A stretch of DNA of 64,000 nt from UBA1723 sp045641625 (GTDB taxonomy: Bacteria; Bacteroidota; Bacteroidia; Bacteroidales; Paludibacteraceae). Position numbers and translations under genes: made by a program. The notes beneath the pieces are model-generated. The model made no database searches. It was not told the origin of the DNA and saw only the letters and a list, made by a program, of their open reading frames with translations. Shown here in pieces: positions 53,496 to 62,285 of this stretch (positions are counted from its first letter, which is position 1; every line of letters starts with the position of its first letter). Where the stretch lies: positions 1-64,000 of the forward strand of contig JAZUHH010000095.1 in assembly GCA_045641625.1 (NCBI GenBank), in the 5' to 3' direction.

Positions 53496-54401
53496 TTATT
53501 TGTAGTATTCGTATTCTATGATACTCCCATTCCCATAAGTCACATTCTTAATTTCAATGCAGTTATTATGAGAGTCATATTTATAAAGAAGTTTAGAACT
53601 CAAACTACCATCGGGAATGTAGATGGCTTTCTCTACAACATTATTATTTGAATCGTATTTGAAAGTGTCCTTACTAAGCAAACTACCATCATGCAAACAA
53701 CTAATTTCCTCTATCTTATTATTGTTTTCGTCATATTTTATGGTTGTCTTTGCACTCATACTGCTATCTGCCATATACCAACACTCCTCAATCATATTGT
53801 TATTTGAGTCGTATTTATATTTTATGTAGTTTATGTAATGCTCTAATTCTAAACCATTATCATAGAAGTCTTGTTTATACATCTCTATCTTATTATTGTT
53901 AGAATCATATTTATAAACTCTCTTACATATTAAACTTCCATCTGGCTTGTACAAACACTCCTCAATCTTGTTATTATCTTCGTCGTATTTCAGGATATTC
54001 TTCGATTTCAAACTGTCGGAATTGTAAACATACAGCTCTGTCAGATTATTAGACTTATATTTGAACACCCCTTTATGAAACAAACTGCCATCTGCCTTGT
54101 ACCAACACTCCTCTACCATATTGTTATTTGAGTCGTATTTATAAACATCCTTATAGTTCAAAGATTCATAATCATAATAATAACATTGCTCCACCTTGTT
54201 ACCTTTGGCATCAAAACTTCTTGAGTTTAACAGAGAAACTTTTTTCTTAATTCCTCCAGGTTTCTTCATACCATACTCTCTAACTTCCTTAACCTTTCCT
54301 TTAAGCCCTTCCTTATCCCATCCGGTTTCTGCAAAGGCATAACCAGAACATATGATTGTCAAAGACAATATACTTAGAACTATTGTAATGAAATTGCGCA
54401 T
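53496..54401 (-). CDS. Secreted tandem-repeat protein (YDSNNN repeats)
   Basis: I do not recognise the family with certainty. The ATG at 54401 gives 301 residues; a TTG two codons upstream also fits. A signal peptide (ends about SGYAFA) is followed by an Asn/Tyr/Lys-rich region of some ten repeats of 20-25 residues built around YKYDSNNNMIEEC-WYKADGSL, a pattern like YD/RHS-type or MORN-like beta repeats in secreted Bacteroidetes proteins. The DNA is AT-rich with repeated TTATTTGAGTCGTATTT-type words, unlike its neighbours. No enzymatic motif is visible. It stands alone, with its own promoter. Confidence 0.55.
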   Translation of the reverse strand: MRNFITIVLSILSLTIICSGYAFAETGWDKEGLKGKVKEVREYGMKKPGGIKKKVSLLNSRSFDAKGNKVEQCYYYDYESLNYKDVYKYDSNNNMVEECWYKADGSLFHKGVFKYKSNNLTELYVYNSDSLKSKNILKYDEDNNKIEECLYKPDGSLICKRVYKYDSNNNKIEMYKQDFYDNGLELEHYINYIKYKYDSNNNMIEECWYMADSSMSAKTTIKYDENNNKIEEISCLHDGSLLSKDTFKYDSNNNVVEKAIYIPDGSLSSKLLYKYDSHNNCIEIKNVTYGNGSIIEYEYYK

Positions 54402-54428
54402 AATCAAATTTTATAATTGTTTGTTAAA

Positions 54429-54436
54429 CAAAGATA
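54429..54436 (-). promoter_or_regulatory. -7 element of the repeat-protein gene
   Basis: TATCTTTG on the minus strand, about 28 nt upstream of the ATG. No good -33 box. The remaining gap to 54718 holds nothing recognisable. Confidence 0.5.
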
Positions 54437-54718
54437 CGACAAAAAATATATATAGTTTTTAATTTATCAAAAATCTGACAACAAATTTCATATATCTTTT
54501 TTACTGAGCATTAAACTTGACAGCAAAAAACAAACATATCTCACTTAAGAATAAGGATTTAGACTAAAGCTTCATGATTATTTCCTCACACAAACAGAGC
54601 AAGAAAGAAAATTGAAAACAACAATTCTCTTCCACATAAATACAGAAGGGAAAAGGCAGTTGCTTTTCCATATACAATTGCTCTATGATTAGAACAACAC
54701 GAAGGGGGGAATGATAAA

Positions 54719-54750
54719 ATAGAAAAGGGATGCCGAAGCACCCCTTCCCT
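54719..54750 (-). terminator. Terminator of the menG-DUF1015 operon
   Basis: On the minus strand, AAGGGGTGC-TTCG-GCATCCCTT (9-bp stem with one G-U pair and a UUCG tetraloop) followed by a T-run. Confidence 0.92.
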
Positions 54751-54770
54751 CTATTGTATATTGCCTTGTA

Positions 54771-56018
54771 TTACACCAACTTGTGGATGCAAAGACCGCT
54801 ACGAAGCTTTGGCTCGAACCAAGTTGCCTTTGGAGGCATAATGTTTCCGCTGTCAGCAATGTCCATAATCTGCTGCATAGACACAGGGTAAAGAGCAAGA
54901 GCTGTCTTCATCTCGCCTGAATCTACTCTCTTCTTCAACTCCTTCAAACCACGAAGTCCACCAACAAAGTCGATTCTGTCTGAAGAACGAAGGTCCTTGA
55001 TGTTCAAAATCTCGTCAACGATAAGCTTTGAAGAAATACTTACATCAAGAACGCCGATTGGGTCGTTGTCATCGTAAGTACCCTTCTTTGCAGTTAGGCT
55101 ATACCACTTTCCTGAAAGGTAAAGAGAGAAGTTATGTAGTGCGTTTGGCTTGTACATATCCTCGCCCTTGCACTCAACCTCGAAGTTCTTCTTCAAAGCC
55201 TCAAGGAACTGCTCATCAGTTAAACCGTTAAGGTCACGAATCACACGATTGTAGTCAAGAATAGTAAGCTGGCTTGCTGGGAAGCAAACTGCCATAAAGT
55301 AGTTGTACTCCTCGTCTCCATTGTGGTTAGGGTTCTGCTTTCTCTTCTCGTCTCCAACAAGAGCTGCAGCTGCCGAGCGGTGGTGACCGTCTGCAATGTA
55401 AAGATTCTTCATCTTTCCGAACTCCTCGGTTACAGTCTTGATGTCTGCGTCGTCACTGATTACCCAAAACTGGTGACCGAAACCGTCGATAGGTGCGATG
55501 AAGTCATATACTGGCTTAGAAGAAGCGTACTTAGCGACAAGCTTGTCAAGAACAGCGTTGTCAGGATAAGCGAAGAATACAGGCTCTATGTTAGCGTTGT
55601 TTACACGAACGTGCTTCATTCTGTCTTCCTCCTTGTCACGGCGAGTAAGCTCATGCTTCTTGATTACACCTGTCATGTAGTCATCAACATATGCACAAAC
55701 TACAAGTCCGTACTGAGTCTTTCCGTTCATTGTCTGAGCGTAGATGTAGTACTGCTCCTTCTCGTCCTGTACCAACCAACCCTTGTCCTGGAACATCTGG
55801 AAGTTCTGTGCAGCCTTCTCGTAAACGCGTGGGTCGTACTCACTTGTTCCCTCTGGAAAATCAATTTCTGGCTTAATGATATGGTAAAGAGACTTCTCGT
55901 TACCCTTTGCCTCCTCGCGAGCCTCCTCGCTGTTAAGCACGTCGTAAGGACGGCTCTCTACCTGCTCCACCAACTCTTTAGGTGGGCGAATACCCTTAAA
56001 TGGTTTTACTATTGCCAT
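54771..56018 (-). CDS. DUF1015-family protein
   Basis: A 415-residue protein of the conserved DUF1015 family (COG4198). It begins FKGIRPPKELVEQVESRPYDVLNSEEAREEAKGN, then FQMFQDKGWL, GHQFWVISDD and the typical IADGHHRSAAA motif, the family's hallmark, which suggests a phosphate- or metal-binding site. In other Bacteroidetes it is often near serine biosynthesis genes; here it follows the menaquinone gene by 15 nt, so the two are an operon. The biochemical function is not established. Confidence 0.88.
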   Translation of the reverse strand: MAIVKPFKGIRPPKELVEQVESRPYDVLNSEEAREEAKGNEKSLYHIIKPEIDFPEGTSEYDPRVYEKAAQNFQMFQDKGWLVQDEKEQYYIYAQTMNGKTQYGLVVCAYVDDYMTGVIKKHELTRRDKEEDRMKHVRVNNANIEPVFFAYPDNAVLDKLVAKYASSKPVYDFIAPIDGFGHQFWVISDDADIKTVTEEFGKMKNLYIADGHHRSAAAALVGDEKRKQNPNHNGDEEYNYFMAVCFPASQLTILDYNRVIRDLNGLTDEQFLEALKKNFEVECKGEDMYKPNALHNFSLYLSGKWYSLTAKKGTYDDNDPIGVLDVSISSKLIVDEILNIKDLRSSDRIDFVGGLRGLKELKKRVDSGEMKTALALYPVSMQQIMDIADSGNIMPPKATWFEPKLRSGLCIHKLV

Positions 56019-56033
56019 TGTCTTATAATAATT

Positions 56034-56777
56034 TTATTTTGTTGCGTAGTAGAATGTGCAAGTCTGCATTGTGTATGTTTCTATCTCCACTTTCGAGAAG
56101 CCTGACTTCTTGAGAAGTTCAGCCATAACCTTGCCTTGAGGGAAGGCCTCGATTGAAGAAGGGAGATAGTCGTATGCATCCTTGCTTGTTTTTAAAAGTT
56201 TGGCCATTACGGGAATAAACAGTTTTGTGTATGCCTTATAGCCAAGCCAATATAGTTTGTTTGTTGGTTCACTTAGCTCGAGAATTGCGAGCGAACCACC
56301 AGGCTTGATAACTCTGCAAATCTCTGAAAGTCCTTTCTCAAGACTCTCAAAGTTGCGAACTCCGAAAGCTACTGTTGCCGAATCGAAAGTCGCATCAGCG
56401 AAAGGCAAAGACATAGAGTCAGCCTTCTCGAGAGTAATTCTGTCGCTAAGGTTAAGTTTGGCAACCTTTTCTTTGCCGACTTCAAGCATCTTCTCGGAAA
56501 GGTCTATGCCTGTAATCTTTTCTGGCTTTATAACATCGTACGCCTGAATGGCGAAGTCTCCGGTACCGGTTGCGACATCGAGTATTATCTTTGGATTTTC
56601 TTTAGAAAGACGCTTAATGGCGTACTTTCTCCAGTTCTTGTCTTGATAAAGAGACATAAGACGATTCATAGTGTCATAGCGTGAGGCAATGCTATCAAAC
56701 ATCTGCTCCACTTGCTGTGTCTTAGTTTCGTTCTGATTTTGATAAGGCAACACCTTTTCGCATCTATATTCTGTCAT
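56034..56777 (-). CDS. menG: Demethylmenaquinone methyltransferase
   Basis: S-adenosylmethionine-dependent last step in menaquinone synthesis. It is 247 residues with the UbiE/MenG order: QVEQMFDSIASRYDTMNRLMS, SAM motif I DVATGTGDFA (about 67-76), LPFADATFDSATVAFGVRNF, and IKPGGSLAILELS. Bacteroidetes respire with menaquinones, so MenG is more likely than UbiE. It is cotranscribed with the DUF1015 gene downstream; the promoter is at 56830-56855. Confidence 0.92.
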   Translation of the reverse strand: MTEYRCEKVLPYQNQNETKTQQVEQMFDSIASRYDTMNRLMSLYQDKNWRKYAIKRLSKENPKIILDVATGTGDFAIQAYDVIKPEKITGIDLSEKMLEVGKEKVAKLNLSDRITLEKADSMSLPFADATFDSATVAFGVRNFESLEKGLSEICRVIKPGGSLAILELSEPTNKLYWLGYKAYTKLFIPVMAKLLKTSKDAYDYLPSSIEAFPQGKVMAELLKKSGFSKVEIETYTMQTCTFYYATK

Positions 56778-56829
56778 CTTTACGTCTTTTTATTATAGTC
56801 TTTGCACTGAATCAAAGAGTTATTCTCTG

Positions 56830-56855
56830 CAAAGGTAATATTTATTTTTAGGCAA
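56830..56855 (-). promoter_or_regulatory. Promoter of menG
   Basis: On the minus strand, TTG (56853-56855), a 15-nt spacer, then TACCTTTG (56830-56837), beside the carboxylesterase stop codon. The spacer is short. Confidence 0.45.
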
Positions 56856-58385
56856 CTATTGATTATTAGGCACAAAAAAGTGAGTTTCGTTCTCAAAGAT
56901 CTGCTCCAGCTTGTCATCTATGCCTACTTGAGCCTCGTCTATTTTATTGAACACCATATAGTTGCGTTTCTCCTCTGTGTATGGCAGCCACTCCACCAGG
57001 TCGGAAGTCTCGTTCTTCACACCTACATTCGGATTAGAAGTCCACACGAAGTTTGTCCAGTAACGGCGCATTCTCTTTCCGATATTGCTTGCGTTCGAGG
57101 AGTCTCCGAAATACAGCGGCATAGAGAACCACGGGTGCATGTTGTCAAAAAGCAAAGGCATCTCTGCCACGTGGCAGGCATCGTATCCCATTAACCTAAA
57201 CAACCAAGGAGCATAGTCAAAACGATATACATAAACAGGATTCTGCTTAGACATCGCCTTTGCAACTCGAATTTTAGGAATGTGGTACATTATCTCGCCG
57301 GCGATATCGCAATAGTCAACGACTTTAGGCTTGGACGAATGACGTTCCAAGACTCTGTTGCGATAGTCTTCCGACTTGTATGGGAATATTCTCTTCAGGC
57401 ACTCCTTGCCATCGACCTTCTTCATTACTCTGGCAAAGACATGTGCCTCGTCCTTGTTGGAACCTATGAGCAAAGGCTTGCCCAATTCTTCGAACTTGGA
57501 CAAGGAAGGGAATTCCCTAAGGTACTCTCCGTCAACGACAGGATTGATTGTGCAGATTCCAAACTTGGTCTTGCGTACAAAGTCATCCATTCCATCAATC
57601 TGTCTTGTCAGCTTCATGTAGTCCACTGTCTTAATTAGCTCAACTTGATCCGGTGTCAGATTTAGACGAGCAAGAAACTCGGTGGCAACCGCCTTTGCCT
57701 CCTCCTTAGAATAGAATGACTCCATGCATGCGCTCTGCACAATAGCCTTGTGGAACAAGTCCTTGGCAGACTCGACACACATCATTGCCATTGTAAGGGC
57801 TCCACCAGCCGACTGTCCCCATAGAGTTACATTGTCTGGATTTCCTCCGTAGGAAGATATATTCTCCTTTATCCATCTCAAGGCCATCTCGCAATCCTTC
57901 AAACCCAGATTAGATTCGAAATCACTGCTAAACTCGCTCAAGTAAAGGAAGCCATAGGCGCCAAGTCGATAGTTGACCGTTACCACTATGCAGTTACCCT
58001 CGTCAGCCAGCTTGCGCGCATCGTATAGTCCATCCTTGCCATGCTTGAACGAACCGGAACAGCCTCCGTGCACATACGACCCACCATACAGCCACACCAT
58101 TACCGGCAATGCACCATAAGTAAGCACCGAAGAAGGAATGTATATATTCAGATAAAGACAATCCTCGCTACAAGTTAGAGGATTCATTGGATGCTGGATG
58201 GGATCCTTGGGCAAATGAGTGCAGTCAAGGACGTCCGGCCACGAATTCTTCTTGACAGGAGCCTTGAACTGAAGATTGCCTATGGGTTTCTCTGCATAAG
58301 GCACGCCAAGGAACATTCCTCCATAGCTAGAGAATTTTCCCTTCACGTCTCCCAATGGGGTCTTTATTACCAACTCTTTAATCAT
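56856..58385 (-). CDS. Type B carboxylesterase
   Basis: A 509-residue carboxylesterase/lipase of the PnbA type. It begins MIKELVIKTPLGDVKGKFSSYGGMFLGVPYAEKPIG and has SEDCLYLNIY, an oxyanion-hole GGSY, the nucleophile elbow GQSAGG (S192), an acid residue likely in SNKDEA and a catalytic His in DACHVAE. There is no signal peptide, so it is intracellular. The longer frame that starts at 58412 is not used because the -7 element at 58410-58417 lies there. Substrate unknown; esters of many carboxylic acids are accepted in this family. Confidence 0.88.
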   Translation of the reverse strand: MIKELVIKTPLGDVKGKFSSYGGMFLGVPYAEKPIGNLQFKAPVKKNSWPDVLDCTHLPKDPIQHPMNPLTCSEDCLYLNIYIPSSVLTYGALPVMVWLYGGSYVHGGCSGSFKHGKDGLYDARKLADEGNCIVVTVNYRLGAYGFLYLSEFSSDFESNLGLKDCEMALRWIKENISSYGGNPDNVTLWGQSAGGALTMAMMCVESAKDLFHKAIVQSACMESFYSKEEAKAVATEFLARLNLTPDQVELIKTVDYMKLTRQIDGMDDFVRKTKFGICTINPVVDGEYLREFPSLSKFEELGKPLLIGSNKDEAHVFARVMKKVDGKECLKRIFPYKSEDYRNRVLERHSSKPKVVDYCDIAGEIMYHIPKIRVAKAMSKQNPVYVYRFDYAPWLFRLMGYDACHVAEMPLLFDNMHPWFSMPLYFGDSSNASNIGKRMRRYWTNFVWTSNPNVGVKNETSDLVEWLPYTEEKRNYMVFNKIDEAQVGIDDKLEQIFENETHFFVPNNQ

Positions 58386-58409
58386 GATCAGTCTCTTCTT
58401 TATCGGGTG

Positions 58410-58417
58410 CAAAGATA
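58410..58417 (-). promoter_or_regulatory. -7 element of the carboxylesterase promoter
   Basis: TATCTTTG on the minus strand, 24 nt upstream of the ATG at 58385. It sets the start codon, because the transcript cannot include the frame's first ATG at 58412. Confidence 0.55.
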
Positions 58418-58421
58418 CAAC

Positions 58422-58456
58422 AAAAAAAGAGACAATGCGTCATTGCCTCTTTTTTA
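58422..58456 (-). terminator. Terminator of the 58475 lipoprotein gene
   Basis: On the minus strand, AAAAAAGAGGCAATG pairs with CATTGTCTCTTTTTT with one mismatch, a 3-nt loop and a T-run. It may act in both directions. Confidence 0.85.
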
Positions 58457-58474
58457 TTTAGTTAGCACGTATGA

Positions 58475-59227
58475 TTAGATCGTACCTGCATACGGTCCAA
58501 AAGTATCAAACAGATCCTTTAGTTTTGAAGCATCATCACTGCTGTACTTCATTGCTACAGTACCGATAAAGTCCTTCTTCCAAGACTCGTCATTCTTGTG
58601 GCTGTCATACTCCTTTACAGCGGCCATGATTATACCCTGTAGCTCAGGAGACATCTCCAAGAATGCAGCGACAGCTCCTTCTGTATCTTTAGGATCAATG
58701 CTCAAAATTGCTTCACGATTCTCGTCAAAGAAAGACTCGTACTTCTTTGCAGCTTCAGTTCCGCTCTTAGTAGTTTCTCCGCCCATGTTCTGGTCCTTGA
58801 ACATGCTTAGCATTGTTGCCAATTCTTCTGCTGAGACATTCTCCTTAAGAAATCCCATTGAAGAAAGCTTTTCAACTGCCTGGTCCAGCATCTCCTTAAC
58901 CTTGTCAGAAGATATGGAAGCAGTAGCGGCAGCCTCTGTAAAAGACTTGATCCACGATTCGTTAGCCTTGTTCTTGTTGTACTCGATCAAGACTTTTGCA
59001 GCCTGCAAAGCGTCAGCGTCGCTCAACTTTGAAACCGAAGACATCAAATCAGCCTCAGATCCGTCACCTAACTTGTCCATAACTTTCTGAGACTCCTGTC
59101 CCAAAGTCTGCGGATTTGTTGGATTCTTTACCTCCTTCTTCTCATTGTCGTCATCGTCATCACACGAAGTGAAAGACACTGTTGCCATAGACATAAGGGC
59201 AATGGCGTAATAAAAATATTTCTTCAT
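58475..59227 (-). CDS. Helical lipoprotein of unknown function
   Basis: The ATG at 59227 gives a 250-residue lipoprotein (MKKYFYYAIALMSMATVSFTSC, then a DDDDDNEKKE linker). The rest is almost entirely predicted helix, rich in Ala, Lys, Glu and Ser, with periodic SxDDA and EYxxxKNxESWxKxF blocks that occur twice (about 90-108 and 210-230), so the protein looks duplicated. No family was recognised. It is bounded by its own terminator and follows a DUF4377-like gene. Confidence 0.6.
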   Translation of the reverse strand: MKKYFYYAIALMSMATVSFTSCDDDDDNEKKEVKNPTNPQTLGQESQKVMDKLGDGSEADLMSSVSKLSDADALQAAKVLIEYNKNKANESWIKSFTEAAATASISSDKVKEMLDQAVEKLSSMGFLKENVSAEELATMLSMFKDQNMGGETTKSGTEAAKKYESFFDENREAILSIDPKDTEGAVAAFLEMSPELQGIIMAAVKEYDSHKNDESWKKDFIGTVAMKYSSDDASKLKDLFDTFGPYAGTI

Positions 59228-59251
59228 CCCAAATACAACTATATAAAAAAC

Positions 59252-59286
59252 AAAAAAGGAGAATAATAGGCATTCCACTATTCTCC
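59252..59286 (-). terminator. Terminator of the DUF4377-like gene
   Basis: On the minus strand, GGAGAATA (59279-59286) pairs with TATTCTCC (59258-59265), followed by TTTTTTG. Confidence 0.85.
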
Positions 59287-59302
59287 CTATAAACTAAAAG
59301 AC

Positions 59303-59677
59303 TTATTTCTTAGCAGCCTCTGCTGCCTTTGAGGCGCGATTCTCAGCAGCCTTCTTTCTCATCTCCAACTGCTTGAAATATACTTCAGAGTTATCACGAC
59401 CGATAGTCTTGATTACAACAATTGTATCAAGGGACGGATCGTACTTCTCAACGTGCATAGTGTACTCATAGCCGCTCTCGTAGTAGAAGTTACGGAATCC
59501 ACCACAGAAAGGTTCCCAAGGAGTCTTGTCCTTACGGCTATATCCACGACGAATCTGGAAGCAACGCTGATTGTCCTCTGTTAGAACTTTCTCAGGGCTC
59601 ACTTTCATAAATTCTCCTTCTGCCATTGCATTCAGAGTAAACAATCCCAAGATTGCACCAAAAATTATCTTTTTCAT
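59303..59677 (-). CDS. Small secreted protein (DUF4377-like)
   Basis: A 124-residue exported protein: a signal peptide (LFTLNAMA) followed by about 80 residues with WEPFCGGFRNFYYESGYEYTMHV, similar to the DUF4377 pattern W-x-x-F...GF-YE-GYEY-x-L-x-V, then a charged Ala/Lys-rich tail (MRKKAAENRASKAAEAAKK). DUF4377 domains occur in secreted META/HslJ-like lipoproteins; their role is unknown. It is monocistronic with a strong terminator. Confidence 0.6.
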   Translation of the reverse strand: MKKIIFGAILGLFTLNAMAEGEFMKVSPEKVLTEDNQRCFQIRRGYSRKDKTPWEPFCGGFRNFYYESGYEYTMHVEKYDPSLDTIVVIKTIGRDNSEVYFKQLEMRKKAAENRASKAAEAAKK

Positions 59678-59725
59678 TTCTGTATCTCCTTATCTTAATA
59701 TGTTCTACTTTAATGCTTATGGGTG

Positions 59726-59733
59726 CAAATATA
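59726..59733 (-). promoter_or_regulatory. -7 element of the DUF4377-like gene
   Basis: TATATTTG on the minus strand, about 48 nt upstream of the ATG at 59677. Confidence 0.5.
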
Positions 59734-59808
59734 GTTAAAAATTACAATTACAATCCATTTTGGCAAAAAATATCACATATTTTAAGACATTTTAAGGCTC
59801 AACGCCCT

Positions 59809-60933
59809 TTATAATATTGAATTAAGTTTATCTACGATTGCATCTTTCTTCACGTTTCCGCTCATCTTCTCTACCATTTCACCATCCTTGAAGAACAACA
59901 AAGTAGGGGCAGCCATCACGCGATACTGCATGCATGTGTCGTCCATGTCACCGCTACCCATATCACCGCTACAAAGCGCTGCCTTGCCCTCGAAGTCGCC
60001 GGCAATTTCCTCCATAGCCTTCTTGACAGCCTTACAAGGACCGCATCCTGGCGCACCAATCTCTATTAGCACCACCTTATTGTTTGACAACACCTCAGTT
60101 ATTGTCTGATCTGTAATCTCCTGTATCATAGCCTCTGATTTAATAGTGTTAATAAATCCTTCTTCGTATAATTTCTCTACAGCGTTATATATTCCGTCAC
60201 TGTCAACATCATCAGTTACGCGCTTCGCCACAGCCTTGACATAGTCTGGAGCAGACCCCATAGCAATACCCATACCGACCGAGCCCAGCATCTCGACATC
60301 GTTTCCTCCATCTCCGAAAGCAAGTGCCTCGTCCATCGAAAGACCAAGGTACTCAAGCATCTTCTCTATTCCGACCTGCTTGTTCACCCCATTCGGGATG
60401 ATGTCACTGAAAAGGTCACTCCAGCGCGGAGCATAGCAGTCTGGGAACATCGGAAGCACATCTTCATTCTCGTCCGGAGAAAAAGAAATCATCAGCTGAT
60501 AGACATTCTTGTGCTCATAGTCACGCAGGTTCACGATCTCCGGAGCCGGGAAAGCCAAGACTTTGAACAGCTCCTCCATCTTGTCGTCAGCGAAATTCAT
60601 CACCACAGCGTCATCAGTCACGAAGCATGTAGAACGCGGATTCTCGTCAATATAGTCGAGCCATCGAGCCACATCACTCTCTTTCAGCGACACACCATAA
60701 ACGACTTTGTCGCCTATTGTACACAAGCCTCCATTGACCTGGACAATGCCGTCGAACATGTGCATATAGGGCTCAAGCCTGTCCATGCTCACGCGATGCC
60801 TACCGCTAGCAATAAAAAGCTTCACACCGCTCTTGCGCAACTTCTCCAATGCCTTGATGGAAGAAGCGGGGATCTCGTGTGTCTTAAAACTCAGCAAAGT
60901 TCCGTCTATGTCGAAAAAAGCGGCTTTTATCAT
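59809..60933 (-). CDS. HAD-IIB (Cof-type) phosphatase fused to thioredoxin
   Basis: A 374-residue fusion. Residues 1-262 are a Cof-type HAD phosphatase with motif I DIDGT (D8, D10), SGR as motif II, and the late GDGGNDVEML motif. Residues 270-374 are a thioredoxin-fold domain with a CGPC active site (297-300), VMAAPTLLFFKDGE and a typical ending helix. The linker holds a Met that looks like a former start (MIQEITDQ). Both parts look intact, which suggests separate activities, phosphatase and disulfide reductase; no such fusion is standard to my knowledge. Substrates unknown. A promoter lies directly upstream. Confidence 0.88.
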   Translation of the reverse strand: MIKAAFFDIDGTLLSFKTHEIPASSIKALEKLRKSGVKLFIASGRHRVSMDRLEPYMHMFDGIVQVNGGLCTIGDKVVYGVSLKESDVARWLDYIDENPRSTCFVTDDAVVMNFADDKMEELFKVLAFPAPEIVNLRDYEHKNVYQLMISFSPDENEDVLPMFPDCYAPRWSDLFSDIIPNGVNKQVGIEKMLEYLGLSMDEALAFGDGGNDVEMLGSVGMGIAMGSAPDYVKAVAKRVTDDVDSDGIYNAVEKLYEEGFINTIKSEAMIQEITDQTITEVLSNNKVVLIEIGAPGCGPCKAVKKAMEEIAGDFEGKAALCSGDMGSGDMDDTCMQYRVMAAPTLLFFKDGEMVEKMSGNVKKDAIVDKLNSIL

Positions 60934-60944
60934 CTGCTTGCCTA

Positions 60945-60974
60945 CAAAATTATATAAAAAATTCGTTTTGCAAA
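60945..60974 (-). promoter_or_regulatory. Probable promoter of the HAD-thioredoxin gene
   Basis: On the minus strand, TTTG (60971-60974), an 18-nt spacer, then TAATTTTG (60945-60952). The ATG is only 11 nt downstream, so the mRNA would be nearly leaderless. The -33 box overlaps the preceding gene's end region. Confidence 0.45.
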
Positions 60975-60975
60975 A

Positions 60976-62202
60976 CTATCCGAATATTTCTTTCATCACG
61001 ATTTCAGTTGCACCGCAGTTCTGCTGTACAAATTTACGGGCTTCTGCAGAACTGTTTTTCAATGCCGAGCCATTTGGATCGAACATTTCATCAAGTAGAG
61101 GGAACAAAGTCTCCTTGTTCTCTATAGGATGAGCCACACCGGCCTTAACCATCTCAACGGCCTCACGGAAACGCTTATAGTTCGGACCAAAGAATATCGG
61201 CATTCCATAAACCGCAGGCTCCAAGGTGTTGTGGATTCCCACACCGAAACCGCCGCCCACATAACCGATATTTCCGTACTTGTAAACAGAAGTAAGGATG
61301 CCTATGCAGTCAATGATAAGGCAGTCCGCATCCCTAGCCTCGTCCGGATTTGTCTTTGTATATCGAACGTACTTCTTACCCTCAAGTTTCCTGCATATCT
61401 GCAGAACGTGGTCCTCGCTTGTCACGTGTGGGGCAAGAATCATCTTGATGTCATGATTCTGGAAATACTCGCACAGAAGGTTCTCGTCAGGCTCCCATGA
61501 GCTTCCGGCTATCAATACAAGCTTATCCCCTTTGAAAGCCTCTACGATCGGAAGGTCGTTGCACTGGCTTGCGATCTCTGCCACACGGTCGAAACGGGTG
61601 TCACCTACGACAGTCACATTCTCAACTCCTACTCTTTTCAACAGATTGACCGAATTGTTGTCCTGAACAAAAAGGCGGTTGAATCTCTTCAAGAAAGAGG
61701 CGTACCACTTTCCGTACCACTTGAAGAACAACTGCTCCTCGCGGAATATGGCAGAAACTATATATGTCGGGATCTTCTTGGCGTATAGAGCGTTCAGGAA
61801 GCACAACCAGAACTCGTACTTTACAAAAATAGCTGAATGCAAAGGAACAAGCTTCAGGAACTTTCTGGCATTGAACCATGTATCCATCGGCATATAGCAT
61901 ACAATGTCGGCAACATCATAGTTCTTTCTGACCTCATAACCGGAAGGAGAGAAGAACGTAAGGATCACCTTCAGTTCGGGGTGCTCCCTCTTGATACGCT
62001 CGATGATTGGACGTCCCTGCTCGAACTCACCCAACGAAGCGGCATGCACCCAAACATACCTACTGTTCTGGTCAACCTTCTCCTTCAGCATGTCGAACAC
62101 AGAGCTGCGTCCGTCAATAAACTGCTTGGCCTTGACGTTGAAGAAGTGAGCAATGTATATTCCCAACCAATAAATGAATATGCCTAAGTTGTAAAGTATC
62201 AT
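60976..62202 (-). CDS. waaA: 3-deoxy-D-manno-octulosonic acid transferase
   Basis: Adds Kdo to lipid A precursor in lipopolysaccharide synthesis. It is a 408-residue GT-B enzyme with an N-terminal membrane-associated segment (YNLGIFIYWLGIYIAHFF), HAASLGEFEQGRPIIE, VYKYGNIGYVGGGFGVGIHNTLEPAVYGMPIFFGPNYKRF, the family signature, and a final helix with FVQQNCGATEIV. It is a single catalytic domain, so mono- or bifunctional action cannot be told apart. The gltX gene lies 83 bases upstream, a spacing that could allow cotranscription. Confidence 0.95.
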   Translation of the reverse strand: MILYNLGIFIYWLGIYIAHFFNVKAKQFIDGRSSVFDMLKEKVDQNSRYVWVHAASLGEFEQGRPIIERIKREHPELKVILTFFSPSGYEVRKNYDVADIVCYMPMDTWFNARKFLKLVPLHSAIFVKYEFWLCFLNALYAKKIPTYIVSAIFREEQLFFKWYGKWYASFLKRFNRLFVQDNNSVNLLKRVGVENVTVVGDTRFDRVAEIASQCNDLPIVEAFKGDKLVLIAGSSWEPDENLLCEYFQNHDIKMILAPHVTSEDHVLQICRKLEGKKYVRYTKTNPDEARDADCLIIDCIGILTSVYKYGNIGYVGGGFGVGIHNTLEPAVYGMPIFFGPNYKRFREAVEMVKAGVAHPIENKETLFPLLDEMFDPNGSALKNSSAEARKFVQQNCGATEIVMKEIFG

Positions 62203-62285
62203 TTTGATTATATTTGACTCAGCTTGTATCGTCGTTTTTTCAATTTGAGAGCCAAAGACTTACGTCTTCAGCTCCCAATTCTTTA

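Noticed and set aside
53496..54401. Regularly spaced DNA words in the repeat-protein gene, considered as a possible CRISPR array
   Set aside because: The repeats are degenerate, in frame and encode a protein repeat; no identical direct repeats with unique spacers and no cas genes.
54689..54898. A 69-codon minus-strand frame across the menG-DUF1015 terminator
   Set aside because: It spans the UUCG-loop terminator and overlaps the DUF1015 C-terminus in another frame.
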